From Physcomitrium patens (Eukaryota > Streptophyta > Bryopsida > Funariales > Funariaceae): a DNA stretch of 64,000 bases. The notes under the pieces were generated by a model. That model made no database searches. It was not told the DNA's origin and saw nothing but the letters and a program-made list of their open reading frames with translations. Position 1 is the first letter of the stretch. Each line of letters opens with the position of its first letter. Shown in pieces: positions 25,225 to 38,800 of the stretch. The DNA lies in assembly GCF_000002425.4 (NCBI RefSeq), contig NC_037256.1, positions 10,453,762-10,517,761 of the forward strand, written 5' to 3'. The position numbers and the translations under genes are program-made.

Positions 25225-28200
25225 ATGGCCGGGTCGATGTCTCTCCCTTCTGTGGTTGCCGTGTATCCGGCGATTTCATGGCGCGGTGGATTGCCGGTTA
25301 GCTGCAGGCGGATTTGTTTGGCTCCCTTGTCGAGCTTGAGGGTGCGCGCGTTGTGCAGGTGGAATGATGTGCGAATTTTTAGGGGAGGGTTTCTGGCTAG
25401 CGGGTCGGGTCAATGTCGTGCGACTAATGGCGTTGTTCGAGCTCTGGAGGAGGCCAAGCCTGGTTCGAAATCGAGGAGGAGAAGGAATAGACCCGTGAAG
25501 GCGGTGGAGGAGGCGTTGGAAGGTCAGGAGCCAGTTCACCTTGCGCCTTCAGAAGGCAGCGTAGTGTGTGTGGACGTGGTTGATGGAGGTGAATCAAGTT
25601 CTGAGCAAAGTTCTCCGTTGAGTTCGGAGAACCCGGTTCCGAAGAGGAAAAGTGCTTCGAGGGGTAGGAGAAAGAAAGTTTCAGAGGTGAAAAGTTCTCC
25701 TACATTGAGCGAGGGACAGGACGCACAAATTGAGGTTTCGCAGCAAATTGTAGATAAGTCTAGGGTGGTGAGCACGAATGGTGCAGCAGAAGAATCCGTG
25801 TCTGCATCTCAGGGCGCCAATGCAACGACTGGGAGCCGCAGGCGTAGGCGCAGTTCAGCTAAAAGAGATGGAGCAGCTGTATCTGCCAGCAGTGCGAATT
25901 CCAAACCTGCCCAAGCAGGCCAGGCTAGTGAAGCAGGAGTGGATGTTAACGGCAAAGCATTGGAGATTAGTGATAGAGAAGTGGAATCCCCTGTTATTTC
26001 TGTAGGCGGATCGAGACGAAAAAAGAATGTCAATTCCAATAGTCAGGAAGCGGCTCCGAATGGTAGCGTTGCAACGTCCATGAACGAAGGAGGCTCAAAT
26101 TCCATCTCTAGTGCGGAATCATCTGCGAAGGATGCTTCTTTGAATTCTTCCACAAATGTTGACAATGAGCTTATTCATGGAGACAGAATACGGAATTCAG
26201 AAGTACGGAGTGTCACCAACGGTTCTATCCCGGCCGCACAACCAAGCATTGAGAAAAAGGAAACTAAGAAGAGACCTCGGTCAAGAAGAAAGAGAGGGCA
26301 GGAGGCCCAAGACGTGAAGCTTTTAGGTGATGAGGAATTACACACCATAGGCCAAGTAACCGCATTGTCAAGTATCAATGGTGAAGTGGAAAGACTTGAG
26401 GGAGATGAGAAATCGGGTAAAATCTCTGAAGAAGTTGTGAATGAGGGACATGCTGGTGGACTTACTCCCGTCGATTCTAAAACGAAATCAGACGCTCAAA
26501 CTGACAAAGAAAATGGTGAACCGAAGAAGTTGAAGCGGGCAAAGAAACCTAGAAAAAAGCCAGGAGCTGTGGCAGATTTGGATGACAACACCGTAGATAA
26601 GGCACAGGTTGCACAATCTGTATTATTAGTTGAAACAACAGATAGTGAGACAGTATCAAGTAGTGGTTCAGAAGATGATGAAACTGCGGGAGTACATGTA
26701 CATCCAATTATCAATCAAGATGAGTCAGTTTTGCATACCCCTCCGGAACTCAAAGAACCATTTGCAGGTGCGGATGTTGTATGTGCTGCGGATGTTTCTC
26801 CCCCAAAGAGGAGAAGCAGAAGGAAACGACAGAGTGAATCAAATAAGAAGGTTACTGCACAGGCTGCAATCGAGAGCGAAAGCGAGGGCTCTGATACTCC
26901 GTCTGAAAGTGGAGAGGTAAAAGACATTGAGGGATCATCTAGAGTACAGTTTCCGGCTCCTACTTGGGGACCCCAGTGGTGGGATGAAATACAGGCGAAA
27001 TCTCAAGCTTCTATCTCGTTTCAAGATATTGCAGAGCGCAAGGAAGGTATTCAAATTCTTACTACAGGTTTACGTCTATTATATACGTTAGTGGTCTGAT
27101 TCAATATTCAGTCTTGATTGGTCAGATATCAGCACGTTGCAATATGCTTCTTTATGTGTTCTTACTCAGTGTAGTTACAATGGGTGATGTGTGCACTTCG
27201 TTGAGTATTACAAACAAGAAGTGCGTAATAGTCAGAGGATGAGATAGATTTTTAGGTGTGTTACGATTTTTGCTACTGGCAAGTTCGACTATTCGAATAC
27301 TCTTTGTCATTGTGATTAGTGCCCTAGTTTAGTGTACCCTTTCACGTGATTCATGTTTTATTATTAGTTTTGCTTATGAGACACTCCTTTGAAGCATCAT
27401 TACCCTCGAGAAGAAAATGATGCACTCTAAATCTTTGCTTTCTTATCCTTGTTAAAAATAACATGTTTAATCTTGTGCAGTCTCGCAGGAGCCAGTGTTT
27501 GAGGATACAAAGATGATTGAAATCAAGGAATCAGCTGAAAAGAGCACAGATCTCAATAATTGGAATGGAGACTCAGATGCCCTTCACAGAGAAACTCGTA
27601 GTGTTGCGGAGACAGAGAAGCCCGGAAGATACGTTAAGGTGAACGCAAAAATTTCCTCGTCTCTTTTGGGTCTAACATATTCTGACGTATACGTGTCGAG
27701 ACAACCAGTTCCCGCTTAGTGCATCCAGATTGGTTGGCGATACTAGTTCCCTTCTCGAAATTCTAAGATTGTTTGAAACGTCCTTCCTCTTGCATTTGGG
27801 TGCAAAAAAAAATGGACGTTGTTCTTATCTTCTTTTTTTCTTTTTTTTAATTCTCTCCAGCATCTATTTGGTGAAGCAACCAATCACGTTAGTAATTTTT
27901 TCTCTGTTTGTCTTTGTTCTTGTTTGATAAATATCTCTGGCTAACTGTTTACTGTTCTGGGAGACAGCAACCTCAGTTCCAAATGTCACCTTCAGAAACT
28001 CCTGATCAGTGGTCCAAGGAAAGGATGCTAATGCTGGTAAAGCCTACGGAGGAGCCTTGGCTTTTGGAGTCAATAATAGCTACGGAGATGGACGAAGAAT
28101 CATTAAGAGAAGCTCAGTCTACACAAAACCAGGAAGTAAGCGAGGCTCCGGCAATCATCGAGGAACCTAGAAAACTGTCTCCGGTCGGTGATAATTACTT

Positions 28201-30719
28201 GCGCCCAGATACTGCAGACGTGAAGAAGGAACCTGAGGTGGAGGTTGAGATCTTAATAAACACCTCCGAGTGTACTATGCAACGGATGGCTATTCTCGAG
28301 AACAAAAAAGTTGTGGAATTCTCCATCGAACCCGTCAACACAAAAGTTCAAGTGGGCAACATTTACTTGGGAAGGGTGAAGCAATTATTACCTGGAATGT
28401 CTGGGGTGTTTGTTGACATTGGTGGTCCACGTTTAGCCCTTCTTGACATAGCACGGAATCAATATCCTTATACATTTCCACCCGTTTGTGGGTCTGGGAA
28501 CCATCTTTCGACCGATTCAGTTAGCGGAGGTTCACTACAGGACGTGGACCTTAATTTATCTGATGAGGACGCCAACTTCACTGAAGAAGAAGAAGAAGAA
28601 GAAGAAGAAGAAGAAGAAGATGAAGAAGATAATAAAGACGAAGATGAAGACGAGGAACCTTACGAAGAAGGAATTGCGAGGAGTATTGTAGTGGATAGAG
28701 TTTCCGGAGAGGCTGAGAATTTCAAAGATTCACCAGAAGAGAAGGTGCAAGTGAAAAAATTATCAAAGGCTTGGGAGCCACACAGGCAGGGTAGCCCAAT
28801 AACCGTAAATTTTGGGCGTAAATTTAGCAAATGGCGGAATGTGGAAGAAGGAATGCCTATCATAGTGCAAGTGAAGAAGGAATCAATGGGGAAAAAGGGA
28901 CCCAGGCTTACTGCTTTTCCTTCTCTTGCTGGAAGGTTTTGGGTTCTCATACCTCGAGGAAATTCAGTAGGAGTCTCTGCCCGTATCACAGGTATACTTT
29001 TTGATTGGTTATCTATTCTTCTTAATATTCGCCATAATGTTTTTTCCTCTCAATCATAGACAAGGATGAAAACACATTTGAGTTGCAGTGGACACAGGCT
29101 TTGTACTGTTTTTCAGCTATTTTATGTAATACGCGTGAGTGCAATACAAGGTTGTCAACTTCCTTTTGATCTGTTTTTCATAACTCGTGTATACATGTTG
29201 GTCTTGTACCTTCAAATGATTGTAGCTTTTCTTAAGATTTCATGTATCAATTGCAGGGCCTGAGAGACGAAGATTGAAGCTTTTAGCTCAGAAATTGCAA
29301 CCTGAAGACTTGGGGATCACGGTCCGGACCGAGGCTATTGGTCATGAACAAGAAGAGTTAGAAAGAGATCTCACACGCCTGATGGACGCATGGAAAGAAA
29401 TAATGGAGAAGGCAGCAGCTGCTGCAGTGGCTGTTGAGAGGGGAGAAGAAGCTGCTGTTCCAGTACTTTTGCATAGAGAGATGGGGCAGACATTAACAAT
29501 TATACGCGATCTTTTTACAGAGAAAGTTTCTAGGGTAGTGGTTGACTCAGCCCAGAGTTTCCAGGAAGTGATAAATTATCTTCAAGAAGTAGCTCCACAT
29601 TTGATGAACAGGGTGGTCCTTTATAGCGGGAAAGTGCCAATTTTTGATAAGTTCAACGTTGAATCAGACCTGGACAAATTCTTTAGCGAACGGGTAAAAC
29701 TTCCGAATGGTGGCTACCTCGTAATGCAGGAGACTGAAGCTCTTGTATCTATTGATGTGAACGGTGGCACAGGGATGCTCGGACATTCCATGAAACAACG
29801 AGAGGCAATTCTGAACGTGAATTTAGCTGCTGCTAAGCAGATAGCTCACGAGATAAGGCTGCGTGATATAGGGGGCATAATAGTTGTAGACTTCATTGAT
29901 ATGGATAACCACGAGGATGAGAAGTTGGTGTACGAGGAGATGCGGAGGGCGATACAAAGGGACCGATCCAAAGTTAGTATATCTGAAATATCAGAATATG
30001 GACTAATGGAAATGACTCGAAAGCGAGTCCGGCCAAGTGTAACATATACTATCCATTCTTCATGCGCTTGTTGTAAAGGCACTGGACGTGTGGAGGCTTT
30101 GGAAACAACTCTTTCCAAGATTGAACGTGCAATTCGACGTGTCCTTGCTGATCATCCAGATGTAAGTTCTGATGCCTCTACATGGCCTCAGATTCTTCTA
30201 CGTGTTGAACCCTCTATGTTAGAATTCCTCAAGTCGTGGAAGAAAAAGAGAATCATTCAACTTGGTCATTCCTTGAGGGTTTGGATCAATCTCAAGCTGG
30301 GCATGGAGTTGTCTCATGGACAATTTGAGGTTACGGAAGTGCCCAGGACAAGCAGCAAGAAGTCGAGTGCTGGAGTTCCTTCTGCGTCACCATCCACAAT
30401 TTCGCAGCAAGAAGCGGCTGTGACTGCATCCGTTCTTGGTAAGCGAATGTGGTCGAAAAGGAAACGCTTCTTCTCATAGCATAGTATACCACTTTAGCCA
30501 AGGTAATTGAAATCACTTAACTGTAGCCATGTATTTAGTGGTAATCACTAACACAAATGTACACATCTTTTTAGTGTACTCCGAGTTCAGTCCTACATTG
30601 CAGGACAGAACCCAGTTTCATCTGCTTCACTTCTTTCCGATGGTAGCTATGCACCAAGCGTATATCTTTCCAAGTCCATTTCTTCTAAGCCCTGCAGTCA
30701 TAATCTTGAACTATCTTAG
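25225..30719 (+). CDS. RNE: Chloroplast RNase E/G-type endoribonuclease
   Basis: Five exons with GT-AG borders and consistent phases (25225-27046, 27481-27638, 27968-28991, 29257-30438, 30604-30719) give 1433 codons. Residues 1 to about 60 are Ser/Arg-rich with few acidic residues, like a plastid transit peptide. Residues 80-600 are low-complexity with seven basic clusters. An S1 domain starts near 764 (AILENKKVVEF, GNIYLGRV, GVFVDIG) and is split by an acidic insert (Glu run about 865-885). The catalytic region follows: PERRRLK, GITVRTEA, then SIDVNGG with Asp1168 and VVDFIDM with Asp1213, matching the two metal-binding Asp of E. coli RNase E. The Zn-link Cys pair is in CACCKGTG (1271/1274). 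The family cuts single-stranded RNA in plastid mRNA and rRNA maturation. I see no starch-binding CBM20 domain, which flowering-plant RNE carries. Reading through the last donor would instead end at 30479. Confidence 0.93.
28583..28620 (+). repeat. (GAA)n coding microsatellite in the RNase E/G gene
   Basis: This pure GAA run encodes the Glu tract inside the S1-domain insert. Length changes would stay in frame if by whole triplets. Confidence 0.9.
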
Positions 30720-33541
30720 TCTGCATCATATTGAAGCTTTGGTGTCACGATAGCGTTGGTTTAAAAATCTGAAATGGTGCTGCTGGATTTGTTGGGGTTG
30801 TTAATAAAGGATCTAAAACGCTTTGGTTCGTAATGTACATGCATAGGTCAGCAGGGTCAAGTGGACACTGAATAAAGAAGAAAAGAAGAGTAATCGATTA
30901 CAAAAAATGCCTCATTAACATTTGGAAATTAGCTTTCGTAAATAGCCTGGTAGTTCAATTTGACTACTTCCTATTCGTACGAACAAGCTTTTATCATGTT
31001 TTGAGATTCCAAAATAATATATATCTCCAGACGATACATATTGATAAACTTCAGATAAAACCCACATAACTTCTGCAAACTAAAAATATAAGAGGATTTT
31101 TATGAAATATTTTTAAAACCACACAATAGCAAGTACTTTGCACATGTCTGCAGATAAGTACATGAAATATTTGGTATTTTAAATTACAACTTGAATACCT
31201 CCCAATATTTAATATCTATAATATTAAGTTGACCACCTTTCTTTCTTAATTATTTTTTAAATGCCAAAAGTCCTTGTACATATATGCATCTCACAGGACT
31301 AATCAAGTTTTTTAAACTTGAACATTATTAGATTAGAAATATGTTTTAGTTTTTATTTTCATTTTTTATTCACATAAGTTGAAAATATGACTTTGTAATT
31401 ATTTTAAAAAGTAAAAACAACTCAAAATATTATTTTGTAGACCATAATATGACAGTCTTTTCTTGGAATAAGTGGTGCTTTAATCTATTCACTGTTTTTA
31501 TTGTTATTATTATTTATTAATATTTGGCTTGATACTTCTATTAAAAGTTTCTAAAATTATATTCAAAGTCACTTAAATTTACTTTTTTCATTGTTAGCTG
31601 AAGTTTTCCTGTTTTTTTTAATTATCTATGATATCACAATTTATTTTACTACATTTGATTTATGGTATCATGCTTGCTTTATTTATTTTCATTTTAATCT
31701 ATCTCTTTGTTTGGTAATCTGTGTACAGATGTTTTCTTTGCTTCAACTCTTATTTAACTTTGTAGATTTAATTTAAAATTTCTTTGATAAAAAACTTATC
31801 AAAAGAAAAGGAAAAAAGAAAGAGAAAAAGAAAATTCAGAGCGTTAATTTTTACGTGTTTATTAACTAATAAAACTTTATAATTCTCTTAAATTTATCAG
31901 ACAAATAAAAAAAATATATATGTAAATAACATCAAATTGGTTGTACTTTTTTATAATTAAATATTTTAAACAAGTGAAAAAATTAATCCAATTATAATAA
32001 AAACTCATTAGAAACTTTTAAAACGAATTAAAAAAATCAAATCTACATTTAAAAAATTAGATTTAATTTCTGTAAAGGATCTTATTTGTTGAAGTACAAG
32101 CAATGTGAGTTAGTTATAAACAATTTGTAAAACAAGCATTAAGTGATTATATAAATATTAGTATTGAAATAATATAGAGGAAATTAATATTGTTTGATTA
32201 TATGTAATATATCATTGTCATTATCAATGCCAAAGCAAATATACTAAAACTCAATAACAATACATATTAGAGTAATTTCAATCAATAAGAGTCTTGTATA
32301 GATTCATGTGTGAATGAAGGATAATATCAAGGCTAGAAACATGGTTGCAAGTCATTTGGAGAGGTATTGTACAACTTTTATAATAAAATGTATGCTACAA
32401 ATTTTCTTAAGATTATATTAATTCAAGTTGCTACCTAATTTTGATTATATATAATGGATGTTATTTAAGTTTTGATTGTTTTGAACTTATTTGCCAATAA
32501 ATGGTTGTATTTTAAATTGTAGTACAAAAAAAAATCAATATAATTAATTTACTATTTAAAAAGGTGTATGTATGTATTTACATTTGAATTTAGTTGCATT
32601 TAGTCTTGAGCATTGTTAAGTTTGAAACTATATTTTATTAATTAAATTAACTTAAAAATTAAAAATTAAAAATTAATAAATGAACACGTAAGTATATATT
32701 TATTTTTTAATTGATACATTCTAAATCTCAATAGTTCCAATTAATGATTATAACCAATTATTTCTACTTTTAACACAAGCAAAAAATTATGATAGCTACA
32801 ATTATAATAAATAGACTATGTAATGTGATATGGCATTAGGTGACAAACCATGTTAGATAGATGTACCTTGCTTTAATTTAATATATTTTCATCTACTTAA
32901 TATTATATGTTAGTTGATCTTGTTATTGAAAAGGAATAAATGAAAAAGAATTCTTTCTTCTTCAATTTTTGTGGATTGTACAAGAATTATTGTTTTGCAC
33001 TATTGCTTTTAGATATTGTTTTATATGTTAAGGTTGATGGTTGCTCATGTAGTCCTAAGGTATGGTATAGTACTAGAAGCTGATATAATATGGCATTGAG
33101 TTGTTGAACTAGAGACTAATGTGGTACTAAAGACTATTATGGAGTTGGAATTATTCAAATATTCGTGTAGCACTTTCTAATAAGATAGTATAGAAAGGAA
33201 GGGATGACATCTTAGGTATTAATTAGTATTACTTACTAGATTAATCCTTATTACATATGCCCCTTATTATTTAAGAGGAGGTTGCATTTATCAAATTCTT
33301 GTAGCTAGTTGTTTTAGACAGTGCTTTTTGATTGGATTGATGTATTGCGCAATAGTAGATTAGCTTAAGTAGGTAGAGTTGTATAAGCTTTGTCCTTCCT
33401 TTTATTAAAAAATAAAAAAATAAAAAAATAAAAATATAAAATTGTACATATGAAGTAGAAAGATTTATAATGTATCAAATGTGTGGTTGAATTAGAAGTG
33501 TGCATTGAAGCAATCATCAATAGGAGAGGATGCAATTAATG

Positions 33542-33574
<33 letters not shown>

Positions 33575-34439
33575 TAGAACAAATACTTGAAGAGGTTGTA
33601 GGAAGTGGAGACTCTTGTAACAATTTGAACTAGATGATATAATAGCATTTGCTTGAATCTCATCACATTGACTTGTACTTTTGTGTTGAAAGGTGTTTCT
33701 TACTTTGCAAGGTTTGTAGATGTGAGGGATGCATTTGGATTGCAAAGTAAAGGTAGAAACAAGACTTTGAGTTTGGCAGCATCAACTTTGAAAGGAAGTT
33801 CTTTGTAGTAGCAATCTATGGCCTACGACCGTATGTTGTGGTAGGCAAGGACAACTTGTAGTAGCAAGTGGTGGCAATCCTATCTCTATTTATCTTGTAT
33901 TTTTCATCTCTCTTTATTATCATCTATCATCTATCATTTATATGTAGATGTTGGTTGCTTTAATTTACTTATGAATTTTGTTTATATATTATTGGAATGA
34001 AGATTTGGTTTGGATTTTGGACTATTGCCTCCAAGATCTTTTCTTAGTTGTATGCATTATTGCCAAAGATTTTTATTGATTAATTTTGTATTGTACTATG
34101 TTTATAGGCATATTAAAGAGATAAGGTCAAATTGATGGTTAGTGGAATCTTCCTATTTGCATCAAGTAGAAGGTATTTGTTGAATTTGTAGTGACTTGAA
34201 GGTAATTACTAGTGAATTGCAAAGATTGGTGGTAATTGCAAGTATAGGTGTAGATTGGCTTTAAGCCATTAAATAGTTGTAGATATCAAAGCAGTTTTTT
34301 TAAATTTATGGTGTAGACCAAAAGTTAATATTATCAATATTTTTTATTAGATTACTTAGAACATGATTATATCAATGACTTTGGACTAGTTGTAGATATT
34401 GATGAGGCTTTTAAGTGTGTTCACCATTGAATACCACTA

Positions 34440-35115
34440 CGAGGTTTTGAATTTGGAATATAGATATGTTTCACAAGATGGAAGACAATCATTATAGAAT
34501 AGTAAGAAATCAATTCCTATGATAAGTTAAAAGCATTTTTTTGCTAAATTTAAAGTTAAAATTTTAAACTTGGATAAAAAAATACCTAAATTTTTCTTTT
34601 TTAATGATGATTATGCATTTGAATTATTTTTACATCATTTAGAGCCTAAGGTGCTCCAAATATATAAAAGATGGACTAAAAAAATTTACTTCAATTACAA
34701 AAGTTGGAGCAATATTAGAAGACTATAATAAATTTTATATTTTTTCTCAAAGAAGATATTATTCTTTATTTGATTTCTATAGTGAAGAATGGAGATTGAA
34801 TTAAAAAATATTAGAACATCCTCTAAAAAATAAAAAAGAAAGATTATAGAATTAAGAGTGTTTTCAAATAGTAGCAACTTATCTATATTATTACAAATAG
34901 GTCAAGCTATGAAGGTAGATTTGTTTGTCATAAAAAAACTACCATCTTTTTGAGTCACTTCAAGACTTTATTAAATAGTTGGAGAGTAAAACTCAATGCT
35001 TTAGATGTAATCAAATGCAATACATTTATAACTTTTGATGTCAAACAAAAGACACACTATACACTATGTAGTATCCTTTTAGCACAATTTGCAATGGAAT
35101 CAAGTATTGTATTTG
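34440..35115 (+). pseudogene. Decayed retrotransposon gag-like relic
   Basis: Across stops, the plus strand reads 'FAKFKVKILNLDKKIPKF', then 'DDYAFELFLHHLEPKVLQI' (about 34600-34660), and farther on QCFRCNQMQYIYNF (near 34996-35037). The last is a CCHC zinc knuckle whose His and last Cys are lost. The order of capsid-like then knuckle is typical of gag. About 34295 has ATATCAAAGCAG, close to a tRNA-Met type primer site. I cannot tell gypsy from copia, nor find paired LTRs. Confidence 0.45.
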
Positions 35116-35774
35116 TTGAGAGTTATTTGGTAAAGATCTTTTTTTTTTTAATATTAAAAATGGCTTTTAAAATTAGCCACATCAAGAATCATTTTGAATT
35201 ATGATAGCAAGGTAATATATTTACTAATTAGAGGCTAAATAATATATTAATTAATTTCTTGGTTCTCCAATCATTCTAAATTTTGTCGCTTTAGGTTCTT
35301 TTGTTTGTCAACTCCATTGAATTTGGATCAAATTGACATTATCTTACATGTTGATTACAACACTTTTTAAAATCAATTGATTCACTTAATACAAAATCGA
35401 TGATATTTTGGATGATTATTAAGTTTCTTGAATTCTATCTAAGATTGATATGTTCTTCTTACCTTAATCAACAAAGTGGAGGCACTTTAGAATATTTGTT
35501 ATGTATTCTTATTTAGTTTTTGATTGCATACTTCATGATGTTTCTAATATTCTATCTCCTATTTATAACAATCTTTATTTATACAACAACTATTCAATTG
35601 TATTATATATAAAAAATTTCCAAGTTCTTGGGTATAAGACTAGTCTTTTTGCTGTACAAAATTAGAAGCTTAATGTCATTTTAAAAAATATAATAGATTC
35701 AACTAATATTTATCTTTTTTATTTTATTTTTTAAAAAATTTAAACCATTTGGCTTTATTTTTATTTATTAAAAA

Positions 35775-35778
<4 letters not shown>

Positions 35779-35818
<40 letters not shown>
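35779..35818. repeat. (TA)n microsatellite
   Basis: A pure TA run of about 40 bases in spacer. Confidence 0.9.
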
Positions 35819-35821
<3 letters not shown>

Positions 35822-38800
35822 AAATAAATTATTATCAAAGAAATAAGATATTAATATTTTAAATTATTATTATATTAATATTTTATTTTTTATTTTTTAA
35901 TTTTGAAGTACTTAAAGTTTTTAATATAATTAATCTAAATAAGATTTATATAAAATAATCTCTTTGTAACTTAATAAACTTTATTGCTTAATATTATTTG
36001 TCTTAATTAAATTCATTCTATAGAAGTAATTCAATATTTTTTTTGTTATTTAATATATTATTAATAATTTAACAAACTATAGAAGGTTGTTGTAGCAGAG
36101 CATCTATTGCTGTTTACAATAAATTGAAGATACATAACTTTTGTTGGAAGCCTTTTAACATTATATATACTAAGATTATATACATTATGTGTATATTGCA
36201 ACTATGACATCTTTAATATTTTAACTTCATGTCTCTTTCTTAAACCTATTAGAGATGTTTTTTTTAAAGCCAAATGTTGAAACTAAAAGATGGAATGAAT
36301 AAGTTACAAATTTTGATTACTAAAATATTGATTGAATAAGTTACAAATTTTGATTACTAAAAGATTGAATAAAAATTATCAAATGGTAATTCTACTTCGT
36401 TGCAATCATGCAATAATTGTAGTATTTAAGAAGAGAAAGGAAAAAAAATCTTATTCATCAATATTACAACAATTGTCTTTATTCTTATAAGATTTAAATT
36501 TTAGAATTTAAGAAAAAAAGTCCCATGATGGATATTCATTCCTACAAGTTATAGACATCTACAACCAAATTACATCTATATTGTTACCTTCCAATTACTT
36601 GATAGTTCAAGTAGGCAATACAACTTAATTATTCTTACAAAGTGAACTTATTTCAAGACCATACTATGTAATGCAACCTACCTCAAACAAAGACGTATAT
36701 TGACAAACAAAAATAATATTTTTGCAATTTATTTAGAATAAACACTTATCTATTTTTTTGGAACTACTCACTAATAATTTATTGAGCTATAGTAGTTTAT
36801 TATAGGTAAAAATACTTTGCTTGTATAAGAGGCCTTTTGACACCATGTACACTAAAAAATGCATGTACTTTGTAATGTTAAGGAGCTCGATTATAACATA
36901 GAAGGCAAAAAACTCTTCTGTTTTGGACACCATGTGTTGTAACTCAACTTCTAGCTCTTCATCTTTGTCTTTAACTTCCCTATTTCTACCATTTATTAGC
37001 AATTTATTTTCAAATAGCTACTTATGTTCTATTAAAGTTTATGCAACAAGGTTGAAAAGAACTTATATTAATATTTGGTTGTAGGCTTGAAGTCTTTAGA
37101 TACTATTAATGAACTTATTATTAATGATATATTCATCCTTATCATATTGAAATTCTCAGAAAAAAGAAATAAATAACTATATGTGCTAAAAGTAATTGAA
37201 AATTGTTGATGCAAGAATTAAAATCTAAACAATTCCAAGCAATAAATCAATGTTAATTAATCAATCTTCTAATCATCTGTTTATTTTTTTTTTGTTTTTT
37301 TTTGTTTTTTTAGAAATTATATTTTATTATTAAAAGTATTAATAATATCACTTGAAAGTGATATTTATGCTAGCATCCATTGGCTATAATTTTCATATCA
37401 TATTGGAAAGACACAATACAATCCTAATATACTTGAGATTTAATTTGTTTGTTCCATAGAATGATGAAAAGTTAAAAAAGAATAGAATCTTGTAGGTTGT
37501 AGCTTTCATATTTTTTGAAGATCATCCAACTATTTGTAAAATAATATCACAATTATTTATATTTTTTATTAATTTAATAATAAAATTTCATATCTTTGTT
37601 TAATTTTTTAATAAAGTAATGAGGCTTCATTGCATTATCAATAATAAGAAATTCCAATTTTTTACTTACAGTTGTATACATTGTCAATTTTATTATAAGG
37701 CAAGCTTTGTTAATCTTTATTTCTTTGATTTGCTTCCATGCAATTGTATAATCATATGCCATTAAAAAATAGAGGTTTCTATTATCTATATTAAATATAT
37801 CTCTTAGAAGATACTTTAAGACCTTTTCTATCAAAGTGAGAAGCAATGAGGCAAAAAAAATATCAATTGATGTACTTTCTCTAACTAAATTGAATGATTT
37901 AAAGAAAAATATTTTTGGAAGCATAAAAGATATTCATCCAAAAATTCAAAGACCTTTTTTTTTGTTGATATTAAAAAATCTAATAAAGTAATACATTTTT
38001 TAATATACAAGCTCTTTTATTACTAGCTCTCTTGTCACTACTTCTTTACTTGCTTGTTGTTAAAAGACTCAATTTGTCAATGCCTTATCTAACTTGGATA
38101 AATAAATAATGTGTTTTTTTTCTTATTTAAAGTTACACCAATTGCATGTCCTTAAGATTCTTATAATTCTTTAGCATATTGCTCAAGGTAGATTGTGAAG
38201 AGGCTTTGTAAAGCCAAAACTTCTTCTTAGCTCATGTACAAAACTCCTTCTATTTCTACCTTAGATTCTTTGACTTTAATAATTATCTCTCTAATTTTTA
38301 AATCCTTTTTAAGAATATAAAAAAATTATTAAACATTTTTGGACAAATATAATAAAGATAGATTCAAATTATATTAGAAAAATTCAAGAAATTTAGCATA
38401 GAATACTTTAAAAGACAAGTATTACATCTATCATGTTTCAATATACATTTTTTTTTATTTTTTGGATACAAATTTAAGTTAGATTCAATAAATTTAATAA
38501 ATTTATCATAAGATATTTCAAGAGACAAACAACACATCTATTTCATTGCATTGCACATTGCCTACTTTGTTATATTTGCATAGTTGCTTTAGATCTTCTT
38601 CTATAGTTGTATGCTTGTATAATGCTCTGAACTTTAGATAGAGATAAGTGAATTAAGTAAGCAAGTTAAATTAATATTATTGACCTTTGAAATAATCTTA
38701 TTTTTTCTATTATTAGATTTTTATTTTTTATTTTATTATCATAAAAAAAAAGTGCAAAGTAAGTATTGGTGGAAGTAGTAGTAGTAGGTGATGAAGCAAA

